A stretch of DNA of 59,284 bases from an uncultured Sphingomonadales bacterium (GTDB lineage: Bacteria > Pseudomonadota > Alphaproteobacteria > Sphingomonadales > Sphingomonadaceae), in NCBI GenBank assembly GCA_903839675.1, contig CAIMDB010000017.1:1-59284 (forward strand), written 5' to 3'. Below are positions 1-8,245 of this stretch, piece after piece. Position numbers and translations under genes: made by a program. Position 1 is the stretch's first letter. The number at the start of each line of letters is the position of its first letter. The notes beneath the pieces were generated by a model. It saw only the letters and a program-made list of their open reading frames with translations. It searched no databases and had not been told where the DNA came from.

Positions 1-1
1 G

Positions 2-853
2 ACCGGTGCAGAAGGAGCTTTGGGCACACGCATCGACACTGAAGCTTTGGATCGCGCAGCTGATGATTTGGCGCTGGGTGGCCGCATCACGGACGAAACC
101 TCAGCTCGTATCGCCGTTGACGACACGCTTCAGGACAACATCGACGCTGAAGAAACGGCTCGTATCGCCGCTGACGACACGCTTCAGGACAACATCGACG
201 CTGAAGCAGCGACGCGTTTGGCAGACGACGGCACGCTTCAGGACAACATCGACGCTGAAGAAACGGCTCGTATCGCAGCAGTTTCAGCTGAAGCATCGGC
301 TCGCGCCGCAGCAGACACCACGCTTCAGGCGAACATCACGGCTGAAGCCGCGACCCGTGCAGCAGCCGACACGGCTCAAGCAACGGCTCGTGCCGCTGCA
401 GACACCACGCTTCAGGCGAACATTACGGCTGAAACAACGGCACGCACCACAGCCATCACGGCTGAAGCGACGACCCGTGCAACTGCCGACAGCCAGCTGC
501 TGACGCGTCTTTCGGGTGAAGAAAATGCCCGTCTGGCGGCCGACACAGCCCTTGGTGGTCGTGTTGACGTCCTCGGCACACGCGTTGGTGCGCTCGAAAC
601 CCGCGTCGACAAGCTGAACGACAAGGTCTCCAGCGCAACGGCCACAGCCATCGCTCTCGGCGGCAACGGCTTCCTGCCTGACATGAAGTTCAACCTTTCC
701 GGCAACATCGCGACGTTTGATGGCGCTCAGGCGATCGCAATGTCGTTTGGCTACCGCGTCAACGACAACGTCGCCTTCACCGCCGCTGCCGGTGGTGGTT
801 TGAACAAGGGTGGCAAAGTCGGCGGTCGCGTCGGCTTCATCTTCGGCTGGTAA
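2..853 (+). CDS. YadA-type trimeric autotransporter adhesin, 3' part
   Basis: The reading frame is open to the left window edge, so the true start lies outside; about 283 residues are visible. A stalk region of heptad-like 18-residue repeats rich in Ala, Asp, Thr and Glu (unit core DTLQDNIDAEE) suggests a trimeric coiled coil. A short heptad linker (VDVLGTRVGALETRVDKLNDK) leads to a C-terminal block of about 75 residues with the alternating pattern of a YadA membrane anchor, ending in the aromatic FGW expected of an outer-membrane beta barrel. Known role of the family: surface adhesion. The head domain is not in view, so the ligand cannot be guessed. A strong hairpin terminator follows. Confidence 0.85.
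   Translation, partial: TGAEGALGTRIDTEALDRAADDLALGGRITDETSARIAVDDTLQDNIDAEETARIAADDTLQDNIDAEAATRLADDGTLQDNIDAEETARIAAVSAEASARAAADTTLQANITAEAATRAAADTAQATARAAADTTLQANITAETTARTTAITAEATTRATADSQLLTRLSGEENARLAADTALGGRVDVLGTRVGALETRVDKLNDKVSSATATAIALGGNGFLPDMKFNLSGNIATFDGAQAIAMSFGYRVNDNVAFTAAAGGGLNKGGKVGGRVGFIFGW
128..289 (+). repeat. 54-bp in-frame tandem repeat in adhesin stalk
   Basis: The block beginning CTTCAGGACAACATCGACG recurs at 128, 182 and 236, exactly 54 bp (18 codons) apart. More diverged copies (CTTCAGGCGAACATYACGG) follow near 324 and 410. The period keeps the reading frame, so unit number can change stalk length without breaking the protein. Confidence 0.85.
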
Positions 854-903
854 CAGTTCTGGATGCCTGTCGGGTCAACCGATAGGGTTTGAAGACATAG
901 AGG

Positions 904-932
904 GGGGGGGGCGTTCGCGCTCCCCCCTTTTT
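904..932 (+). terminator. Rho-independent terminator after adhesin gene
   Basis: A G run closing with GCG, the tetraloop TTCG, then CGC, T and six C form a GC-rich hairpin with one G-T wobble. It is followed by TTTTT at 928-932. It sits 50 bp after the adhesin stop and before ilvD. Confidence 0.8.
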
Positions 933-1027
933 GTTGGAATCGACAGCACTTGCCGTCCCGAACGGTGCGGGATAGGGCGAGTATCAAAGGCCGATCTCTG
1001 CGCGGCCAGGTTTGATAAGAGGCCCGC

Positions 1028-2749
1028 ATGACCCACAGTTTCGATAAGTCCAAGCTTCCCAGCCGCCATGTGTCTGTCGGGCCGGAGCGCGCGCCGCACC
1101 GCAGTTATTATTATGCGATGGGGCTGACCGAGGAAGAAATCGCGCGGCCCTTCGTCGGCATTGCGTCGGCGGGCAATGATTCAGCGCCCTGCAACACGAC
1201 GCTCGACCATCAGGCCGACATTGCGCGCGTGGGCGTGGAAGTCGGCGGTGGCATGCCGCGTCGCTTCAACACCATCACTGTGACCGACGGCATCGCCATG
1301 GGCCATCAGGGTATGAAGTCCTCGCTTGTCAGCCGTGAAGTCATTGCGGACTCGGTAGAGCTGTCCGTGCGCGGGCATTGCTACGATGCGCTGGTGGCCT
1401 TTGCGGGCTGTGACAAATCGCTGCCCGGCATGATGATGGCGATGCTGCGCCTCAATGTGCCGTCGATCTTCGTCTATGGCGGGTCGATCCTTCCCGGCCG
1501 TTATCAGGACCGCGACGTGACTGTCGTCGATGTTTTCGAAGTCGTCGGCAAATATGCGGCGGGCACCTGCCCCATTGAAGAAGTCCATGCGCTTGAAAAG
1601 GTAGCCTGCCCAGGTCACGGCGCGTGCGGTGGCCAATATACGGCGAACACCATGGCGTGCGTCGCCGAAGCCATCGGCCTCTCCCTCCCCAATTCCAACA
1701 TGGCGCCTGCGCCTTACACAACACGTGACCAGATCGCCCATGCGGCGGGCGTGCAGGTAATGGAGCTTTTGGCGAAGAACATTCGCCCGCGTGACATCTG
1801 CACGATGGAAGCGTTTGAAAACGCCGCCCGTATTGTGGCCGCAACCGGCGGCTCGACCAACGGTGCGCTGCATCTGCCGGCCATGGCGCACGAGGCAGGG
1901 CTGGAGTTCGACCTGTTCGACGTCGCCGAAATCTTCAAGACCACGCCCTACATGGCCGACCTGAAGCCGGGTGGAAACTATGTCGCCAAGGACATGTACG
2001 AAGCAGGGGGCGTCTACATGCTCATGAAGTCGCTCCTGTCCGAAGGGCTGCTGCACGGCAACTGCATGACGGTGACGGGCAAGACGCTCGGCGAGAATAT
2101 CGACGAGATCACCTGGAACCCGGACCAGAAGGTCATCCACGCGGCCACCAAGCCGCTGTCCCCCACGGGCGGCGTCGTCGGCCTGAAGGGGTCGCTGGCC
2201 CCCAATGGTGCGATCGTGAAGGTGGCGGGCATGCATCGTCTCCAGTTCAAGGGACCTGCGCTTGTCTTTGATTGCGAAGAAGACGCCTTTGCCGCCGTTG
2301 AAAAGCGCGAGATCACCGAAGGCTCGGTTGTCGTCATCCGCTATGAAGGCCCCAAGGGTGGCCCCGGCATGCGCGAGATGCTGTCAACGACTGCCGCGCT
2401 CTATGGTCTTGGCATGGGCGAGAAGGTCGCGCTCATCACCGATGGCCGCTTCTCGGGCGCGACTCGTGGCTTTTGCATCGGCCATGTGGGTCCCGAAGCC
2501 GCCGATTGCGGCCCGATTGCGCTCGTCGAAAATGGCGATCTTATCGAAATCGACGCCGAAAAGGGCACCATCGATCTCCTTGTGGATGCTCAAGTCCTTG
2601 AAGAGAGGCGGAAAGCTTGGACGCCGCGAGTGTCCGATTATGGGTCAGGTGCTTTGTGGCGCTATGCCCAGAATGTCGGTCCTGCCTATAAGGGAGCGGT
2701 AACGCATCCCGGGGGCAAGGCCGAAACACATGTATACGCGGATATTTAG
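1028..2749 (+). CDS. ilvD: Dihydroxy-acid dehydratase
   Basis: Converts 2,3-dihydroxy-isovalerate (or -methylvalerate) to the 2-keto acid, the third common step of valine, leucine and isoleucine synthesis, in the cytoplasm. The 573-residue length fits the short IlvD class. Visible hallmarks are [18 protein letters not shown] near residue 54, CDKSLPG near 128 and [11 protein letters not shown] near 194; Cys55, Cys128 and Cys200 match the three iron-sulfur ligands. The start ATG overlaps no upstream gene. The last 20 nt overlap the following lipoprotein gene in another frame, so the two are probably cotranscribed. Identity is secure. Confidence 0.97.
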   Translation: MTHSFDKSKLPSRHVSVGPERAPHRSYYYAMGLTEEEIARPFVGIASAGNDSAPCNTTLDHQADIARVGVEVGGGMPRRFNTITVTDGIAMGHQGMKSSLVSREVIADSVELSVRGHCYDALVAFAGCDKSLPGMMMAMLRLNVPSIFVYGGSILPGRYQDRDVTVVDVFEVVGKYAAGTCPIEEVHALEKVACPGHGACGGQYTANTMACVAEAIGLSLPNSNMAPAPYTTRDQIAHAAGVQVMELLAKNIRPRDICTMEAFENAARIVAATGGSTNGALHLPAMAHEAGLEFDLFDVAEIFKTTPYMADLKPGGNYVAKDMYEAGGVYMLMKSLLSEGLLHGNCMTVTGKTLGENIDEITWNPDQKVIHAATKPLSPTGGVVGLKGSLAPNGAIVKVAGMHRLQFKGPALVFDCEEDAFAAVEKREITEGSVVVIRYEGPKGGPGMREMLSTTAALYGLGMGEKVALITDGRFSGATRGFCIGHVGPEAADCGPIALVENGDLIEIDAEKGTIDLLVDAQVLEERRKAWTPRVSDYGSGALWRYAQNVGPAYKGAVTHPGGKAETHVYADI

Positions 2750-3161
2750 CGCGCTTCTGATCGGCCTGACGCTGACCGCCTGTGGCGGCGCGTCTCCCAA
2801 GGATGAGGCGATGTTGCCCGCGGCAAGCTCGTTGGCAGAGGCAGAGGCCAGCGCCACTAAGGCGGCGGCGGACAATGGCCTCATTTCCTGCGCTGTTTCC
2901 GGCGCGAGCGTCTTTGCCGCGCGCTGTGAGGTGGAAACCGCGCAGACCAAAGAGGGCCTGATCCTGACGCTCCGCCATCCCGATGGCGGGTTCCGCCGTT
3001 TGCTCGTGGTGAAGGATGGCCGCGGCGTTGTCGCAGCGGACGGGGCCGATGTCGCGCTGGTGAAGCCGATTGCCAACAATCTGATCGAAGTGGCGTTGGC
3101 GGGCGATACCTATCGCTTGCCTGCCACGGTGAAGGGTTCAGCGCCTACGCAGACGCCTTAG
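2730..3161 (+). CDS. Small putative lipoprotein
   Basis: A 143-residue protein with a short hydrophobic signal ([13 protein letters not shown]) ending in a lipobox LTAC with Cys18, so it is likely exported and lipid-anchored. The mature part is Ala-rich at first, then has a region with two Cys ([17 protein letters not shown]) and a beta-rich stretch. No family was recognised. It starts inside the end of ilvD (20-nt overlap) and its end overlaps the 3' end of the convergent PAP2 gene by 17 nt. The real start could be one of few options, but the lipobox spacing supports the one given. Confidence 0.75.
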   Translation: MYTRIFSALLIGLTLTACGGASPKDEAMLPAASSLAEAEASATKAAADNGLISCAVSGASVFAARCEVETAQTKEGLILTLRHPDGGFRRLLVVKDGRGVVAADGADVALVKPIANNLIEVALAGDTYRLPATVKGSAPTQTP

Positions 3162-4263
3162 CCGCTGCGTCGACGGCCTGGTCATATCCCGACCGCTGGC
3201 AATAAAGGTCCACGGCTTTCCAGATGGCATACATGGCAACCGCCGCGATGATGCCGTCCACGGCATAGTGCCAGCCAAGGTGGACCGAGCCGACAAAGAT
3301 GATCGCGGCATAAAGCGACATGAAAATGCCAATGGCTTTGCCAATGCGGAACGCAATCAGCGCGTAGAGCACGGCAATGGCGTTGTGGAGCGAGGGCATC
3401 GCCGAAATGCCCATGGCCACTTCGAACGTTTTTGTGGCATAGGCATTCCACAGGACCTGCTGCCAGTTATAGGCATCGACAATGCCCTGAGAGTCGATGC
3501 TGTAACCGGCCATGATCTTCATAAGACCATCAAATTCGTGCGCGGAAGCAATGCCGATTTGTGCGGCATAACATGGCCCCGCGGCGGACCCGAGCCAGGC
3601 GCCCACAAAGCCGAGCAGAATCCAAGCGCCGGCAAAACTCAGGAAGAAGCGGGCCCGCAATTTGCGCGTGGCAAAGAACGCAAAGCCGACGGTCGCGATG
3701 GACAGTAGGATCACCCAAAGGGAATAGAAGAAGTCGATCATATAGGTGGGCGTGGCGCCAAGCACGCTGTGCGTGAGCTCCCATGGCTGCCGGCCAAAGA
3801 ACAGGACCCTGTCCCAATTCGCGAACGTCTCATCCAACCAGAAGGGAATATAGAGTGGGATCATCATCTTCAGAGCGCTGAACGATGTGAACAGGAAGGG
3901 CATGCACAGCATCGGCACCACCCGGCTTTGGGTCCGATAGCCCTGCGTCCAGAACTGAACAAAAACCTGCTGGAGCAGCAGCAGCGGCCGCTGGTGGCCC
4001 TGCCGCAGCCCCAAGACCATATGGTAGGCCATCATCAGGCAGATCACGAGTGGAACCGCCTTCAGGGCCTTCCAAGCGTAGAAGCTTGCCATCTCGAGCG
4101 CAGAGAAGCCGTTCAGCCATGCCATGACTTCGGCAAGGACCGTCAGGATAACGGTGCCAACGACGAGCGGGATGATCCATAGCCGCTCTTCCCGGCCATA
4201 GGATGCGACACCGGCGCGCGCTTCGTTGACAATTGAGCTCTGGGCATAGGTCGCTACTGTCAT
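3145..4263 (-). CDS. PAP2-superfamily integral membrane protein
   Basis: A 372-residue protein with about eight hydrophobic segments. The C-terminal half carries phosphatase/transferase signatures of the PAP2 superfamily: PSLH at residues 290-293 and the GSVHLGWHYAVD block with His328, His332 and Asp336. The long N-terminal membrane part and this arrangement resemble the PAP2_3 subgroup, which includes inositol-phosphoceramide synthases (AUR1-like). Sphingomonads make sphingolipids, so a role in phospho-head-group transfer to a lipid is possible, but that is inference. It is transcribed divergently from nnr across about 108 bp. Confidence 0.8.
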   Translation of the reverse strand: MTVATYAQSSIVNEARAGVASYGREERLWIIPLVVGTVILTVLAEVMAWLNGFSALEMASFYAWKALKAVPLVICLMMAYHMVLGLRQGHQRPLLLLQQVFVQFWTQGYRTQSRVVPMLCMPFLFTSFSALKMMIPLYIPFWLDETFANWDRVLFFGRQPWELTHSVLGATPTYMIDFFYSLWVILLSIATVGFAFFATRKLRARFFLSFAGAWILLGFVGAWLGSAAGPCYAAQIGIASAHEFDGLMKIMAGYSIDSQGIVDAYNWQQVLWNAYATKTFEVAMGISAMPSLHNAIAVLYALIAFRIGKAIGIFMSLYAAIIFVGSVHLGWHYAVDGIIAAVAMYAIWKAVDLYCQRSGYDQAVDAAAKASA

Positions 4264-4371
4264 GCGCGGGGAACTAACACATCGTGGTTAACACTCTCCT
4301 TTCGCTGTCGCGTTGCTACGCAAGGCATGAGTTTGCTTTGCGAAAATGGCGACTGGGCCTAAGCCAACGTC

Positions 4372-5748
4372 ATGAAACCCCTTATCGGCCCGGTCCTGAC
4401 TGCTGCTGAAACGCGCGCTGCCGAACAGGTGGCGATGGCGGCAGGGGTGAGTGTCGACACCCTGATGGAGCGGGCGGGCCTTGCTCTAGCCCGGGCGGTC
4501 TGGCGCTTTGGCGGCGGGCGCAGCACGCTGATCCTCTGTGGCCCCGGCAATAATGGCGGCGATGGCTATGTGGCGGCCCGGCTTCTCCAATCCTGGGGCG
4601 TGCCGGTCCGGCTGGCGGCGCTTCTGCCGCCTGCAACCGATGTCGCCAAGCGGGCGGCGGCGCAATGGGATGGCAAGGTTGAGGACATCGCTGGGGTTGA
4701 GGCGGCCCCCATCCTTGTTGATTCCATCTTCGGCACAGGCCTGTCTCGCGCCTTGGATGCCGATCTCGTCGCTACCTTGAAGCGTTTGCGGGCAGCGGCG
4801 CGCATGGTGATCGCCGCCGATGTGCCGAGCGGTGTGGAGACAGACAGCGGCGCGGATCTGGGGGGCATCCCCGCCGATGTCACCGTCGCGCTTGGTGCGC
4901 TCAAGCCGGCGCATCTGCTCCAGCCCGCCGCGTCTTTGTGCGGCTATATTGTCTCCGCCGATATCGGCCTTGCACCGGAGAGCAGGCGGCAGGTGATTGC
5001 CTGCCCGATGTTGAAGACGCCGTCCGCTGCTGACCATAAATATACGCGTGGTCTCGTCACGATCCTGTCCGGAGAGATGAAGGGGGCGGCGCGGCTCGTT
5101 GCGTCGGCGGCGGCGCGCAGCGGAGCGGGATATGTCGTTTTGGCGGGAGATCCGGAGGCGACGGGCATTCCGCTCTCCATCGTCCACCGGTCGCCTGATG
5201 CAGCGCTGGCCGATGCGCGGGTGTCGGCTATCATAGTCGGGCCGGGCCTTGGGCGGACAGGCGCTGCCGAGGCGTCTGTCATGCAGGCGCTGCAAACGGG
5301 AAAGCCTGTCGTGCTGGACGCCGATGCCCTGCACCTCATCCGCCCCGGCCAGATCGCGCGGCACACTGCGCCCGTCATCCTGACGCCGCACAAGGGCGAG
5401 TTTGAGGCCATGTTTGGCAAGCTGCCCGGCAGCAAGATAGATCAGGCATTGGCCGCTGCTGCGGCCAGTGGCGCGACGGTCATCTTCAAAGGCGCAGACA
5501 CCGTTGTGGCCTCCCCCGACGGTCGGGTCGGATTGTCTGCCCAAAGCTCCCCCTGGCTGTCGAGCGCGGGCACAGGGGATGTTCTGGCGGGCATTGCGGG
5601 CACCATGCTGGCACGTGGCCTTGATGCGCATGAGGCGGCCTGTGCCGCTGTCTGGCTCCACAACCGCGCCGCGCACCTTGCTGGGCCCGCGCTCATTGCC
5701 GATGATCTTTGCCAGCAGCTGCCGGAGGCGCTAGCGGCATCGTCATGA
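4372..5748 (+). CDS. nnr: Bifunctional NAD(P)H-hydrate epimerase/dehydratase
   Basis: Repairs hydrated NAD(P)H. The N-terminal YjeF_N domain (about residues 1-210) is the epimerase and shows the nucleotide-binding block GPGNNGGDG at 58-65. The C-terminal domain (about 220-458) is the ADP/ATP-dependent dehydratase of the ribokinase-like fold, with LTPHKGEF and SSAGTGDVLAGI, whose GTGD at 400-403 includes the catalytic Asp. At 458 residues it is slightly shorter than the E. coli protein. The stop codon overlaps the next gene's ATG (ATGA), so the two are probably translationally coupled. Confidence 0.95.
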   Translation: MKPLIGPVLTAAETRAAEQVAMAAGVSVDTLMERAGLALARAVWRFGGGRSTLILCGPGNNGGDGYVAARLLQSWGVPVRLAALLPPATDVAKRAAAQWDGKVEDIAGVEAAPILVDSIFGTGLSRALDADLVATLKRLRAAARMVIAADVPSGVETDSGADLGGIPADVTVALGALKPAHLLQPAASLCGYIVSADIGLAPESRRQVIACPMLKTPSAADHKYTRGLVTILSGEMKGAARLVASAAARSGAGYVVLAGDPEATGIPLSIVHRSPDAALADARVSAIIVGPGLGRTGAAEASVMQALQTGKPVVLDADALHLIRPGQIARHTAPVILTPHKGEFEAMFGKLPGSKIDQALAAAAASGATVIFKGADTVVASPDGRVGLSAQSSPWLSSAGTGDVLAGIAGTMLARGLDAHEAACAAVWLHNRAAHLAGPALIADDLCQQLPEALAASS

Positions 5749-6938
5749 CCGACGAACCCATTGTCCGTATCGCTGCCCGCGGTGACGGTATCACAGCCTC
5801 CGGGCGCTATTCTCCGCTGGCCGCCCCCGGTGATCTGCTGGCGCTCGATGGATCGGTCACGCATGGCCCCCACCACGCCACGCCTGCCTGCCGCCATTTT
5901 CCGGCCTGTGGCGGCTGTCAGCTCCAGCATATTGATGACACCGCCTTTGCCGATTTTGTCGTCGACCGTGTGGCGAGTGCGTTGTTGGCGCAGCGCTTTG
6001 CCGATACCGATATTCGCGCGCCCCACATTTCCCCGGCCCATACCCGCCGCCGGGCGAGCCTGACGGCCGAACGACGCGGGCGGCAGGTGCAACTGGGCTT
6101 TAACGGCGCGCAGACCAACCGCATCGTCGATATGGTCGAATGCCCCGTCCTGCATCCGGCGATTGAAGCGCTGGTGAAGCCGTTGCGCGGGCTGCTTCCC
6201 TCCTTGCTGGCGGACCGGAAAGTCGCGACGATCCAGATGACGCTGGCGGATCAGGGCGTTGATCTCCTCATTTCCAATGTGGCGGCCGATGGCTTGGACG
6301 CCGTGATGGCGCTGTCCGATTTCGCGCAGGAACATAAGCTGGCCCGCCTGTCGATTGACGAAGGCTTTGGCCCGACCGCGCGGTGGGAACCGGAGCCTCT
6401 GACGATCACGCTTGGCGGCCTTGCCGTTGCGATGCCTGAAGGCGCGTTTTTGCAGGCAACCGCAGATGGGGAGGCGAAGCTGGTCCAGTCTGTTCTGGAA
6501 GCGGTGGGGCCGGTTGAAACGTCGGCAGATCTCTTTGCGGGCCTTGGCACTTTCGCGCTGGCGCTGCCCGGGCAAGTGGTTGCGGCAGAAGCGGCACGCG
6601 ATGCGATTATGGCGCTCCAGACGGCGGCAAACCGCTCTGGCCGTCTGATCCGGTGTGAGCATCGGGATCTGTTCAGGAGGCCGCTGACAGCCAAGGAATT
6701 GGCCGTGTTTGAAGCTGTGGTGCTGGATCCGCCACGCGCCGGTGCGCGGGATCAGGTGGCGGAGCTTGCGGCATCACCGGTGCCGCGTATCGCCTATGTC
6801 AGCTGCAATCCGGCGACGTTCGCGCGGGACGCCAGCATTTTGGCTAATGGCGGCTATCAGCTGGATTGGGTGCAGCCGGTCGGCCAGTTCCGCTGGTCAA
6901 CCCATGTGGAACTGGCCGCCGCTTTCTCAAGACCTTAA
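5745..6938 (+). CDS. TrmA/RumA-family SAM-dependent RNA methyltransferase
   Basis: A 397-residue m5U-type RNA methyltransferase. Near the N-terminus Cys49, Cys55 and Cys58 (CRHFPACGGC) plus a later Cys in VECPVLHP form the [4Fe-4S] motif of the RumA/RlmD group. The Rossmann core follows (ADLFAGLGTFALAL), then the DPPRAG motif, and the nucleophile is in YVSCNP. The ATG at 5745 was preferred over an upstream frame extension because it overlaps the nnr stop as ATGA. The target is probably a uridine in 23S rRNA; RlmC and RlmD cannot be told apart from the sequence alone. Confidence 0.88.
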   Translation: MTDEPIVRIAARGDGITASGRYSPLAAPGDLLALDGSVTHGPHHATPACRHFPACGGCQLQHIDDTAFADFVVDRVASALLAQRFADTDIRAPHISPAHTRRRASLTAERRGRQVQLGFNGAQTNRIVDMVECPVLHPAIEALVKPLRGLLPSLLADRKVATIQMTLADQGVDLLISNVAADGLDAVMALSDFAQEHKLARLSIDEGFGPTARWEPEPLTITLGGLAVAMPEGAFLQATADGEAKLVQSVLEAVGPVETSADLFAGLGTFALALPGQVVAAEAARDAIMALQTAANRSGRLIRCEHRDLFRRPLTAKELAVFEAVVLDPPRAGARDQVAELAASPVPRIAYVSCNPATFARDASILANGGYQLDWVQPVGQFRWSTHVELAAAFSRP

Positions 6939-6960
6939 GGTGCGACCCAAGGCCTTCGGC

Positions 6961-7398
6961 TTAGTGCGCAAACGCAATCATAACTGTGTGTGCGACAAGC
7001 ATGATCAAGACGATGCTCGACAGCGAGAACAGCAGGAAGCGGATCATCACCTTGTTGACGGTCGCCTGCACCAGTGAATGCACGATGCGAAGCGCAACAT
7101 AGGCCCAAGCCAGCTGCGCGTTGAAGCCGTCACCTGCGCCCATGAAGGCGAGTGCCAGCGCGACGGCATAAAATACCGTCGGCGCTTCATGCAGATGGTT
7201 ATAGTTATGCGCCTTCCACTGGATGTTGGCCGGAATGACGCCATCCAGATCTTTGCCGGTGCCACCGGTCAATGACCCGGTATCAACGCCGGCCTTGGAC
7301 ATGGCCGGAATGCGCGTGACGTACATCCACAGCCACATGAACATCGTCCAGGCGGCCAAGACCGCCATTGGTTTTAGAATTTCGCTATGCATTTCCAT
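6961..7398 (-). CDS. MAPEG family membrane protein
   Basis: A 145-residue protein with four hydrophobic helices. The MAPEG hallmark region NYNHLHEAPTVFYA is followed by YVALRIVHSLVQ, as in bacterial microsomal-glutathione-transferase-like proteins. A GGAGGGG Shine-Dalgarno element lies about 7 nt before the ATG. Its substrate is unknown; bacterial members are usually annotated only by family. Its 3' end lies 22 bp from the convergent methyltransferase gene. Confidence 0.88.
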   Translation of the reverse strand: MEMHSEILKPMAVLAAWTMFMWLWMYVTRIPAMSKAGVDTGSLTGGTGKDLDGVIPANIQWKAHNYNHLHEAPTVFYAVALALAFMGAGDGFNAQLAWAYVALRIVHSLVQATVNKVMIRFLLFSLSSIVLIMLVAHTVMIAFAH

Positions 7399-7757
7399 TT
7401 GAGATTCCCCTCCTCGGTATTTTTATTCGAGACGGGGAGGCTGCCCGACACCGAGTCGCGGGTCAAGAAAAAGCGCGTGGCGGCGCAAAGGGTTGCGCGG
7501 AAGTGGAGGAAGTTGAGGGCGTGGAGGCGCGGGAATACGGGGTTTGTTGGAAAGGGGTGGTTCGGGGGCTTCGTTTCCAGATCAGGATCGTGGGCATCCG
7601 GTGAGAGGATCAGACGAAATCCTATTTTGCAAGATTGGGGCAAAGAAAGAACAGCCCTTCGACAAGCTCAGGGCAAACGGTGTTTTGAGTTGAGCTTTAA
7701 ACCTCTCCGTCTGTCCTGAGCTTGTCGAAGGACCGTCCTTCGCTTTACCACCAAGCC
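7399..7757. other. Intergenic stretch with no gene except repeat A1
   Basis: From 7399 to about 7654 no plausible gene was seen: open frames lack start signals and read through G-rich sequence. The right part holds repeat A1 (7655-7740). The segment is probably degenerate DNA next to the repeat-bracketed GIY-YIG unit. Confidence 0.5.
7655..7740. repeat. Palindromic repeat family A, copy 1
   Basis: Left arm CCCTTCGACAAGCTCAGGG and right arm CCTGAGCTTGTCGAAGG are inverted copies about 40 bp apart. The inner segment 7674-7727 is an imperfect direct copy of 8070-8123 (about seven differences in 54 bp). This copy lies just upstream of the GIY-YIG gene. Confidence 0.9.
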
Positions 7758-8036
7758 ATGACGTTCTGGGCCTACATGCTCCACTGTCGAGGCGGGCAGT
7801 ATTATGTTGGACATACTGATGATCTGGACCGGCGTATTGCCCAGCATCAATCCGGTGTGATCCCGGGCTTTACCGCAGACCGCCTGCCAGTTGCACTTGT
7901 CTGGAGTGAGGCATTCCAGACCCGAGATGACGCGCGTGAGGCCGAGCGGCGGATCAAGGGGTGGACCCGGGCGAAGAAGATGGCGCTTATTCGGGGGGAT
8001 TGGGAGAAGGTTTCCGAGCTGTCCAAGGGTGGGTGA
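7758..8036 (+). CDS. GIY-YIG nuclease family protein
   Basis: A 92-residue single-domain protein. The GIY-YIG core is seen in YMLHCRGGQYYVGHTDDL (the second motif reads YVG), followed by RRIAQHQSG and AEAERRIKGW-type sequence (AREAERRIKGWTRAKK), with Arg and Glu in the expected catalytic places. It belongs to the small YhbQ/UPF0213-like group, a putative single-strand or structure-specific DNA nuclease. The ATG at 7758 was chosen; the frame extends upstream but only into repeat A1. The gene is bracketed by direct copies of repeat A1/A2, which suggests a mobile or co-duplicated unit (see findings). Confidence 0.88.
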   Translation: MTFWAYMLHCRGGQYYVGHTDDLDRRIAQHQSGVIPGFTADRLPVALVWSEAFQTRDDAREAERRIKGWTRAKKMALIRGDWEKVSELSKGG

Positions 8037-8041
8037 ACAGG

Positions 8042-8156
8042 GAAGGACGGGGCTTCGGCAGGCTCAGCCCAAACGGTATTTTGAGTTGAGGTTTAAACCC
8101 CTCCGTTCACCCTGAGCTTGTCGGGCCGAAGGCGACCGCAGGTCAACGGTCGTCCT
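8042..8156. repeat. Palindromic repeat family A, copy 2
   Basis: Begins GGGCTTCGGCAGGCTCAGCC and contains the inner block with TTTTGAGTTGAG shared with copy 1, then CCTGAGCTTGTCGGG. It starts just after the GIY-YIG stop codon, so the gene sits between two copies in direct orientation. Confidence 0.85.
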
Positions 8157-8191
8157 TGCTGTTCACCGCAGTTCTAAAATCCCCCCCATAG

Positions 8192-8219
8192 AAAAAGCCC
8201 CGGCCTTTCGACCGGGGCT
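8192..8219 (-). terminator. Rho-independent terminator of DHS-like gene
   Basis: The arms AGCCCCGG (8196-8203) and CCGGGGCT (8212-8219) pair perfectly across an 8-nt loop. Read on the minus strand the stem is followed by TTTTT (8196-8192). It lies 27 bp downstream of the stop of the deoxyhypusine-synthase-like gene. Confidence 0.85.
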
Positions 8220-8245
8220 CTTCCCATGTTCAATCTCGCAAACGC

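Noticed and set aside
128-434. CRISPR or satellite DNA at the left edge
   Set aside because: The units keep the reading frame and encode the adhesin stalk.
902-911. G run of ten as a phase-variation tract
   Set aside because: It forms one arm of a terminator hairpin outside coding sequence.
1181-2236. Long open frame antisense to ilvD
   Set aside because: It is Cys/His/Arg-rich nonsense, mirrors the codon bias of ilvD, and has no recognisable domain.
4486-5676. Long open frame antisense to nnr
   Set aside because: The nnr frame carries full domain motifs; the antisense frame is Arg-rich and featureless.
5442-6662. Open frame of 406 codons antisense to the nnr end and the RNA methyltransferase
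   Set aside because: It crosses two genes with clear motifs and its protein is low complexity and Arg/Gln-rich.
7387-7719. 110-codon frame before the GIY-YIG gene
   Set aside because: It is Arg/Lys-rich, starts inside the MAPEG gene start region and ends in repeat A1; there is no ribosome-binding site or family.
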